Part shown: positions 58,643 through 64,000 of the stretch, in pieces
Position numbering within the stretch: position 1 is the stretch's first letter
Layout: each line of letters opens with the position of its first letter
The notes under the pieces: generated by a model
The model's input: the letters and a program-made list of their open reading frames with translations, nothing else
Database searches by the model: none
Told to the model about the DNA's origin: nothing
Program-made: the position numbers and the translations under genes
NCBI GenBank assembly: GCA_038532735.1
Contig: JBCBAC010000001.1
Span: 62,001-126,000, forward strand
DNA length: 64,000 nucleotides
Reading direction: 5' to 3'
Source: JAHTBL01 sp038532735
GTDB taxonomy: Bacteria; Pseudomonadota; Alphaproteobacteria; Rhodobacterales; Rhodobacteraceae

Positions 58643-59287
58643 TCACCACTTATAGGTGACGCCCAGATTGATCGCGTTGGTAACGATGTCAGTGCTCAAC
58701 TCGCCACCACCATCCAGCTCAGCCGTGTTGGAGGAGAAACTGCCTTTGTATTCACCGAACACCGCCCAGGTGTCGTTGATGTCATAGCTGACACCCGCCA
58801 TTGCAACGACAGCGAAACCGGTGATCTGATAGCCAAAGGTCTTGTTGTCCCCAATCGTGACATCCACATGCGGGATCGCAAGACCGGCGCCCGCGCCCAC
58901 GTAAGGCGTCCAGGGACTGTTCTCGCGCTGCCAACGGTAAAACCCGTTTACCGTCAGCAAATTCAGGCCATCCGTAAACTCCAGATCGTCGAAGCCGTTG
59001 TCGTCCAGCGTGTCATCATCGGCATACACCTTGGCGTGGTTCAGCTCGACGCCCCAACCCCAGTTCTCGTTCTCCCACCGTGTATAGCGAAAACCGTAGT
59101 AAGGCGGGGCCTCACCAGACCGGCCTTCCCACTCGACATCGAAATCGAAGTCATCGCCGTCATTATCACCCTCGATAGAGCCATGCGGCGCTGTCTGAAT
59201 GCCCGTGTAGAAACTCAATTCTGACTCTGCAGCTGCAAAGCCGGTCAACCCGACCAGGGCAACGCAAGATAATAAAATGTGTTTCAC
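58643..59287 (-). CDS. Outer-membrane beta-barrel protein
   Basis: This is a roughly 214-residue exported protein: signal peptide (KHILLSCVALVGLTGFAAAES) and an eight-strand-like barrel with alternating aromatic strands (YGFRYTRWENENWGWGVEL, FYRWQRENSPWTPYVGAGAGLAIP, ending NLGVTYKW) and the terminal aromatic Trp. The acidic loop GDNDGDDFDFDVEW near residues 40-54 could bind divalent or trivalent cations. GTG at 59287 is preferred to GTG at 59296 because it gives the better signal peptide. Function unknown; small-porin or lipid A modification families are alternatives. Confidence 0.75.
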   Translation of the reverse strand: MKHILLSCVALVGLTGFAAAESELSFYTGIQTAPHGSIEGDNDGDDFDFDVEWEGRSGEAPPYYGFRYTRWENENWGWGVELNHAKVYADDDTLDDNGFDDLEFTDGLNLLTVNGFYRWQRENSPWTPYVGAGAGLAIPHVDVTIGDNKTFGYQITGFAVVAMAGVSYDINDTWAVFGEYKGSFSSNTAELDGGGELSTDIVTNAINLGVTYKW

Positions 59288-59541
59288 GGCGAACACCTGT
59301 GTCGACTTCGTAGAGCTTAAAAATATGACTGGACGAGGCGCTATTCAATGCGGCAGTGCAGCAAATATCCCAATTGTGATCTTTCTGCCTGCGTCAAACT
59401 GCACCACTTTTAAGGTGCGTTATTATGAACGCTGGACGACTCCGCACTCGGGCTCTAGGTAGCGCGGTTGAGAGGCTGCACTTCGCGTGTGGCCTTTAGC
59501 AAGTTGAGTATGACCAGCTATGACGAAAGGGAGTGCACCTC

Positions 59542-60102
59542 GTGTCCCATGCTGAAGACCACGACGGAACACGGCGAGATTTCCTGTATTACGCGACAGC
59601 GGGTGCAGGTGCCGTAACCGCAGGCGCCGCCATCTGGCCGCTTGTAAACCAAATGAACCCAAGTGCAGATGTCTTGGCACAGGCCTCGATCCCGGTTGAC
59701 GTGTCCACGGTTGAGCCCGGCACACAGCTGACGGTTCTGTGGCAAGGTAAGCCTGTTTTTATCCGCCGCCGCACCGAGGAAGAGATCACAGCCGCCCGCG
59801 AGGTGAGCATGGACGACCTTCCCGACCCGATCGCACGTAACGCAAACGGCGAAGAGACTGCGCCAGCCACTGATGAAAACCGCGCCCTTGATGAGGCAGG
59901 TGAATGGCTGGTACAAATGGGCGTTTGTACACATTTGGGTTGTGTTCCGCTTGGCGATGCCGGTGATTTCGGCGGATGGTTCTGCCCCTGCCACGGCTCG
60001 CATTATGATACGTCCGGACGCATTCGTCGCGGTCCCGCACCTGAGAACCTTCCGGTGCCCACCGCTGCGTTTGTCGACGAAACAACAATCCAACTCGGTT
60101 AA
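59542..60102 (+). CDS. petA: Cytochrome bc1 complex Rieske iron-sulfur subunit
   Basis: This 186-residue subunit of ubiquinol-cytochrome c reductase has the N-terminal Tat-type anchor (GTRRDFLYYATAGAGAVTAG) and the 2Fe-2S motifs CTHLGC and CPCHGSHYD. The GTG at 59542 (product SHAEDHDGTRRDF...) matches the N-terminus and length of Rhodobacter Rieske proteins; an in-frame GTG at 59533 is less likely. First gene of petABC. Confidence 0.93.
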   Translation: MSHAEDHDGTRRDFLYYATAGAGAVTAGAAIWPLVNQMNPSADVLAQASIPVDVSTVEPGTQLTVLWQGKPVFIRRRTEEEITAAREVSMDDLPDPIARNANGEETAPATDENRALDEAGEWLVQMGVCTHLGCVPLGDAGDFGGWFCPCHGSHYDTSGRIRRGPAPENLPVPTAAFVDETTIQLG

Positions 60103-60116
60103 GGGAGAAAGAGCGA

Positions 60117-61466
60117 ATGTCTGGAATTCCTCACGACCATTACGAGCCGAAGTCTGGCTTTGAAAAATGGATGAACCGTCGCCTGCCGGTGATCGGTTTG
60201 ATGTATGACACCATCATGATCCCCACACCCAAGAACCTGAACTGGATGTGGATTTGGGGCATTGTGCTGACCTTTACGTTGGCGCTTCAGATCATCACCG
60301 GTGTCATTCTTGTCATGCATTACACGCCGCATGTCGATCTGGCCTTCGCCTCGGTCGAGCACATCATGCGCGACGTGAACGGCGGTGCGATGATCCGCTA
60401 TCTGCACATGAACGGCGCGTCGCTGTTCTTTGTGGCCGTGTATGCGCATATTTTCCGTGGCCTCTACTACGGCTCCTACAAGGCGCCGCGCGAGGTGACA
60501 TGGATCATCGGCATGCTGATCTACCTGTTGATGATGGGTACAGCCTTCATGGGCTACGTTCTGCCCTGGGGTCAGATGTCGTTCCACGGGACTGCCGTGA
60601 TCACCGGCCTCTTCGGTGCTGTGCCTTTTGTGGGTGACGCGCTGCAGACATGGCTGCTGGGTGCAACAGCGGTGGGTCAGCCCGCGCTGAACCGCTTCTT
60701 CTCGCTGCACTACCTGCTGCCCTTCGTGATTGCAGGCCTTGTCATCGTGCATATCTGGGCGTTCCACACCACGGGCAACAATAACCCGACCGGTGTCGAA
60801 GTACGCCGCACAAGCAAAGAAGAAGCCGAGCGCGACACGCTTCCGTTCTGGCCCTACTTCGTGATCAAGGACCTCTTTGCCCTCGGCATCATCATGGCGG
60901 TCTTCTTCGCGATTGTCGGCTTCATGCCCAACTATCTGGGCCACCCCGACAACTACATCGAAGCAAACCCGCTGGCGACGCCTGCGCATATCGTACCCGA
61001 ATGGTACTTCCTGCCCTTCTATGCGATCCTGCGTGCGTTTGACGGTGAAGTCTGGCTGGTGATCGCAGTCGAATGGATCACCTTCGGCATCGTGGATGCG
61101 AAGTTCTTCGGCGTGCTCGCCATGTTCGGCGCAATCGTCGTAATGGCACTGGCCCCGTGGCTCGACACGTCGTCGGTCCGCTCGGGTCGCTATCGCCCGA
61201 TGTTCAAGATTTGGTTCTGGGTCCTGGTCGTCGACTTCTTCATCCTGATGTGGGTGGGTGCAATGCCCGCCGAGGGTATCTACCCCTACATCGCGCTGGT
61301 CGCATCGACCTACTGGTTCGCCTACTTCCTGGTGATCCTGCCGCTGCTCGGCGTGATCGAGAAGCCGTTGCCACAACCCGCAACCATTGAAGATGACTTC
61401 AACGCCTCCGTCGCGAAGGGCAAATCCGGCAAGTCCGGCGCTGCCGTCGCGACACCCGCTGAGTGA
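60117..61466 (+). CDS. petB: Cytochrome bc1 complex cytochrome b
   Basis: This 449-residue eight-helix membrane subunit carries both haem b groups and the quinol sites. Seen are HDHYEPKSGFEKWMNRRLP, helices with the paired haem-binding His residues (RYLHMNGASLFFVAVYAHIFRG cited in part, and LPFVIAGLVIVHIWAFHTTG), and the PEW motif in VPEWYFLPFYAILR. It lies 14 bases after petA. Confidence 0.95.
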   Translation: MSGIPHDHYEPKSGFEKWMNRRLPVIGLMYDTIMIPTPKNLNWMWIWGIVLTFTLALQIITGVILVMHYTPHVDLAFASVEHIMRDVNGGAMIRYLHMNGASLFFVAVYAHIFRGLYYGSYKAPREVTWIIGMLIYLLMMGTAFMGYVLPWGQMSFHGTAVITGLFGAVPFVGDALQTWLLGATAVGQPALNRFFSLHYLLPFVIAGLVIVHIWAFHTTGNNNPTGVEVRRTSKEEAERDTLPFWPYFVIKDLFALGIIMAVFFAIVGFMPNYLGHPDNYIEANPLATPAHIVPEWYFLPFYAILRAFDGEVWLVIAVEWITFGIVDAKFFGVLAMFGAIVVMALAPWLDTSSVRSGRYRPMFKIWFWVLVVDFFILMWVGAMPAEGIYPYIALVASTYWFAYFLVILPLLGVIEKPLPQPATIEDDFNASVAKGKSGKSGAAVATPAE

Positions 61467-61479
61467 GAAAGGACGACTC

Positions 61480-62283
61480 ATGTTTAAGAAACTCACTCTA
61501 GGCATCGCCACAGCCCTCGGCCTCACGGCCGGGGCAGCCTTCGCGGCAGGCGGTGCAGGCGAGGTCACGGATTACGACTTCTCGTTCGAGGGCCCGTTCG
61601 GCACCTATGACGAAATGCAGCTGCAACGCGGCCTGCAGGTTTACACAGAAATCTGCTCTGCGTGTCACGGTCTCAAGTTCGTGTCGATCCGGACGCTTGG
61701 TGATGAAGGCGGCCCCAATCTGCCCGATGACCAAGTCTCTGCTTATGCAGAGTTCTGGGAAGTCTACGATCCCGCGATCGATGATTTCCGGACCGCCATA
61801 CCGAATGACAAATTCCCCGAGTCCTCGCTCGAGAACGCGCCCGATCTAAGCCTGATGGCAAAGGCGCGCGCTGGCTTCAGCGGCCCATATGGGTCGGGCT
61901 TGAACCAGCTGTTTAAAGGTATGGGCGGCGCTGAATACATCGCCTCGCTCCTGACAGGCTATACCGGCAGCGAAAAAGAAGAAGCCGGTGTCGTTCTGTA
62001 CGAGAACAAAGCCTATGGCGGCTACCTTGCTATGGCACCCGTTCTTTATGGTGACGATGTTGTCTACGCCGACGGCTCCCCGACAGATATTGAATCTGTG
62101 GCGCAAGACGTAGCGGCCTTCCTTATGTGGACAGCAGAGCCCAAGATGATGGCCCGCAAACAGACCGGCTTCATCGCCGTAATGTTCCTGACGGTTTTGT
62201 CTGTGCTGCTCTACTTGACCAACAAGCGCCTCTGGGCCCCGGTCAAGGCACGTGCCAAGAAGCAAAATCAACCGGCAGAGTAA
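61480..62283 (+). CDS. petC: Cytochrome bc1 complex cytochrome c1
   Basis: This 267-residue subunit has a signal peptide (cleavage after AFAAG), the haem c motif CSACH near residue 56, an axial-Met region ending in YLAMAPVLYGDDV, and a C-terminal anchor helix (TGFIAVMFLTVLSVLLYL). The ATG at 61480 with GAAAGGA is chosen; the longer frame from 61387 runs into petB. Followed by a strong terminator. Confidence 0.94.
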   Translation: MFKKLTLGIATALGLTAGAAFAAGGAGEVTDYDFSFEGPFGTYDEMQLQRGLQVYTEICSACHGLKFVSIRTLGDEGGPNLPDDQVSAYAEFWEVYDPAIDDFRTAIPNDKFPESSLENAPDLSLMAKARAGFSGPYGSGLNQLFKGMGGAEYIASLLTGYTGSEKEEAGVVLYENKAYGGYLAMAPVLYGDDVVYADGSPTDIESVAQDVAAFLMWTAEPKMMARKQTGFIAVMFLTVLSVLLYLTNKRLWAPVKARAKKQNQPAE

Positions 62284-62303
62284 TCGGTTCATCATAAAAA
62301 TCG

Positions 62304-62332
62304 AAAAGGGCGCCCATCGTGGCGCCCTTTTT
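62304..62332. terminator. Bidirectional terminator between petC and thiQ
   Basis: AAAAGGGCGCC pairs with GGCGCCCTTTT around a 6-base loop, followed by T's. The A-run on the other side makes it work in both directions for the convergent petC and thiQ. Confidence 0.9.
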
Positions 62333-63024
62333 CACGTCCCCAGATAAGCACGCATCGCCTCTGGTGGATCGTTCAAAAACGTCTCCATCGCGACCGGCGC
62401 TTCAACGCGGCCATCGGCGACCAAGACGCAGTGATCCGCAATCAGGCGCGCGTCCTCAGGATCATGGGTAATCATCAACAATGTCGCCCCCGTCTCTGCC
62501 ACCAGATCGCGCACCAGCCCCAGCATCTCCACGCGCATGGCAGGTCCCAGCGCGGCAAAGGGCTCATCCAGCAGCACAAGCGGCTTGTCCCGCAGCAGCA
62601 TCCTAGCCACAGCCACGCGGCTTTGTTGGCCACCAGAAAGAGCCGCTGGCTTGCGGTCTTCCAGACCAGCAAGCCCGACGCGCTGCAACGCCTCCATCAC
62701 ACGCGCTCGGTCGGCATCCGACAGACGCAACTTGGGCGAAATCCCCAAGCCAACATTCTGAAACGCAGTCAGATGCGGAAAGAGGTTGTTGTCCTGAAAA
62801 ACCATGCTCACAGGCCGGGCGGCCGGGGGCAGACCGCCGATATCCTGCCCGTCCCACAGCACGCGCCCACTCGCATCCTGAAAGCCCGCAATCACGTTCA
62901 GCAGGGTCGATTTCCCAGCACCTGACGGCCCCATCACCGCAACTCGCGCGCCCTTCGCAATCTCAAACGTGCCGTCCATCGTGAAATCACCCAGATCGAC
63001 ATGCATCGCCTCAACCGTCAACAT
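62332..63024 (-). CDS. thiQ: Thiamine ABC transporter ATP-binding protein
   Basis: This 230-residue ATPase has Walker A (GPSGAGKST), Q-loop (VFQDNNLFPHL), signature (LSGGQQSRVAVARML), Walker B (LVLLDEPFAAL) and H-loop (ITHDPEDA). The short size and the adjacent permease, which overlaps by 14 bases, fit ThiQ of the thiamine/TPP importer ThiBPQ. Confidence 0.88.
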   Translation of the reverse strand: MLTVEAMHVDLGDFTMDGTFEIAKGARVAVMGPSGAGKSTLLNVIAGFQDASGRVLWDGQDIGGLPPAARPVSMVFQDNNLFPHLTAFQNVGLGISPKLRLSDADRARVMEALQRVGLAGLEDRKPAALSGGQQSRVAVARMLLRDKPLVLLDEPFAALGPAMRVEMLGLVRDLVAETGATLLMITHDPEDARLIADHCVLVADGRVEAPVAMETFLNDPPEAMRAYLGT

Positions 63025-64000
63025 TCACGCGCCCTCCCCGGTCGCAAATCCAGAACGCAGCCAGGCTGAGCGTAACCAGCATCAGCGCGGCGGCCGCTGC
63101 CTGCTCCAACCGATACGCCCCCATCAAGCGGAATAAGGCCAGCGGCAATGTCTCCACCTCCGGATTACTGAAAAGCGCTATCACGCCCAGATCACCCATC
63201 GACAGCGCCGCCGCAAGGCCCGCCCCAAAGCCCAAAGGCCGACGCAAGCGCGACAAAGCCACCCAGCGCAGCCACGCAAGACCGCTGATGCCCAGCGACG
63301 CACTCAGCCGCCCATAGCCCGCCTGCAAGTCCCGCACGGCAGGCACCAGCGCGCGCAATGCAAACGGCAAGGCCATCGCCGCGTTCACGACGGCTGTGAC
63401 GGGCAAGCTCAACGCCGTTGGGTCGGCAAACGGAAAGATCATCACGAACAGCCCCGTTCCCATCACCAAAGGCGACGCAGCAATCGTCAGGAACCCGATC
63501 CCTTCGACCAAAGCGCCAGCCCCCGCCGACAACCGGCTCACCGCCAGCGCCATCGACAAGGCCAACGCCATGCACAAAAGCGTTGAGACCACGGTCACCC
63601 AGATCGAGTTCCACGCGGCCTCCAGCACCGATCCCGGCAGGCTGAACACGCCGCCAATCCCTTCGATCACGATCATGCTCAGCGGCCCCAGCAGGAAAAG
63701 CGCAGCCAACGCGATGCAAGCCGCATCAAGCAGACGCAGCCCGATCCCGTCCGCCTCCCAACGCCGCACCACGCGGTCCAACCCGACCCCGCTCGTCGAC
63801 GGCAGCCGGACCTTGAACACCAAAGCCCCCGCGACAACGCAGATCATCACCTGCACCAGCCCCAGCAAGGCCGCTTTCGACAGATCAAAGTCAAACCGAA
63901 ACGCCTGATAGATCGCCAGTTCCACCGTGGTGGCCTGCGGCCCACCGCCCAGCGCCAGCGCGACGGCAAAACTGGTCGTGCAAATCAGAAAGATCACAAG
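63011..64000 (-). CDS. thiP: Thiamine ABC transporter permease (5' end beyond window)
   Basis: This 3' part of a large permease runs off the right edge; full-length ThiP is roughly 500 or more residues, and about 330 are visible. It shows many membrane helices and the second of the two fused permease domains, with its EAA loop near GYGRLSASLGISGLAWLRW. The start seen inside the window is not the true one. The binding protein thiB and any TPP riboswitch would lie outside. Confidence 0.85.
   Translation of the reverse strand, partial: LVIFLICTTSFAVALALGGGPQATTVELAIYQAFRFDFDLSKAALLGLVQVMICVVAGALVFKVRLPSTSGVGLDRVVRRWEADGIGLRLLDAACIALAALFLLGPLSMIVIEGIGGVFSLPGSVLEAAWNSIWVTVVSTLLCMALALSMALAVSRLSAGAGALVEGIGFLTIAASPLVMGTGLFVMIFPFADPTALSLPVTAVVNAAMALPFALRALVPAVRDLQAGYGRLSASLGISGLAWLRWVALSRLRRPLGFGAGLAAALSMGDLGVIALFSNPEVETLPLALFRLMGAYRLEQAAAAALMLVTLSLAAFWICDRGGRVNVDG

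Noticed and set aside
60099..61568. 489-codon open frame antisense to cytochrome b
   Set aside because: His/Asp-rich shadow of petB, which is unmistakable.
63011..63997. thiP as a complete 328-residue gene
   Set aside because: The first Met is only the first one inside the window; ThiP is much longer, so the gene is cut by the edge.

Overview
The window is a gene-dense stretch of bacterial chromosome. It looks like a member of the Rhodobacterales (Roseobacter group, Alphaproteobacteria). The evidence is a petABC operon with a Rhodobacter-like Rieske N-terminus, a TGA-N9-TCA iron-rhodo-box next to hemP, an Irr-type ICE palindrome upstream of dps, abundant roseobacter-style transporters, and moderately high GC. 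I saw no prophage, insertion sequence, CRISPR array or rRNA. There is one tRNA (Lys, TTT).

Layout. 1-4.8 kb: a LacI-type regulator with a perfect operator, a three-gene lipid-linked sugar transfer operon, and a family III CoA-transferase. 4.9-6.4 kb: an iron-responsive pair, a small ORF plus hemP behind an iron-rhodo-box and dps behind an ICE box. 6.5-14.5 kb: a double-cupin protein; a glucosylglycerate (compatible solute) module made of a GH13 sugar phosphorylase convergent with a GpgP-GpgS operon; and a GbsR/MarR-like regulator with a duplicated 8-4-8 operator that governs itself and a DUF4166/saccharopine-dehydrogenase-like pair.

14.7-42.3 kb is the centrepiece: a nearly continuous island for periplasmic, PQQ-dependent alcohol oxidation. 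It holds pseudoazurin, acetyl-CoA synthetase, a NosR-like flavin/Fe-S membrane protein with its ApbE flavinyltransferase, a split NMT1/TauA-type ABC transporter, and a FIST sensor/hybrid kinase/LuxR response regulator. It also has a PedH/ExaF-like quinoprotein dehydrogenase with the D-Y-D signature of lanthanide-dependent enzymes, and a membrane-anchored regulator with its DNA-binding domain at the C-terminus. A PedA1/A2/B/C-like transporter set, cytochrome c-550 (PedF-like), a XoxJ-like binding protein, an ExaC-like aldehyde dehydrogenase, two DUF779 proteins, a vWA protein and pqqABCDE complete it. Read as a pathway it gives ethanol (or a similar alcohol) to aldehyde in the periplasm, then acid, then acetyl-CoA. 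Electrons would go to c-type cytochrome and possibly pseudoazurin, then to oxidases.

42.4-51.2 kb: a hydroxy/amino acid catabolic region. A tripartite tricarboxylate transporter (TctABC) and a class V aminotransferase run on the minus strand. A fused FAD/Fe-S 2-hydroxyacid dehydrogenase, a GntR regulator and a hydratase run divergently on the plus strand. A perfect 9-5-9 palindrome sits in the divergent promoter. 51.6-59.3 kb: tRNA-Lys, dapF, mtaB, two glutathione S-transferases, a PaiB-like protein, a short-chain dehydrogenase, a Tat-exported PhoD phosphatase and an outer-membrane beta-barrel protein. 59.5-64 kb: cytochrome bc1 (petABC), a strong terminator, and convergent thiQ and thiP; thiP runs off the right edge.

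All functions are inferred by reading motifs and context; no database search was run.
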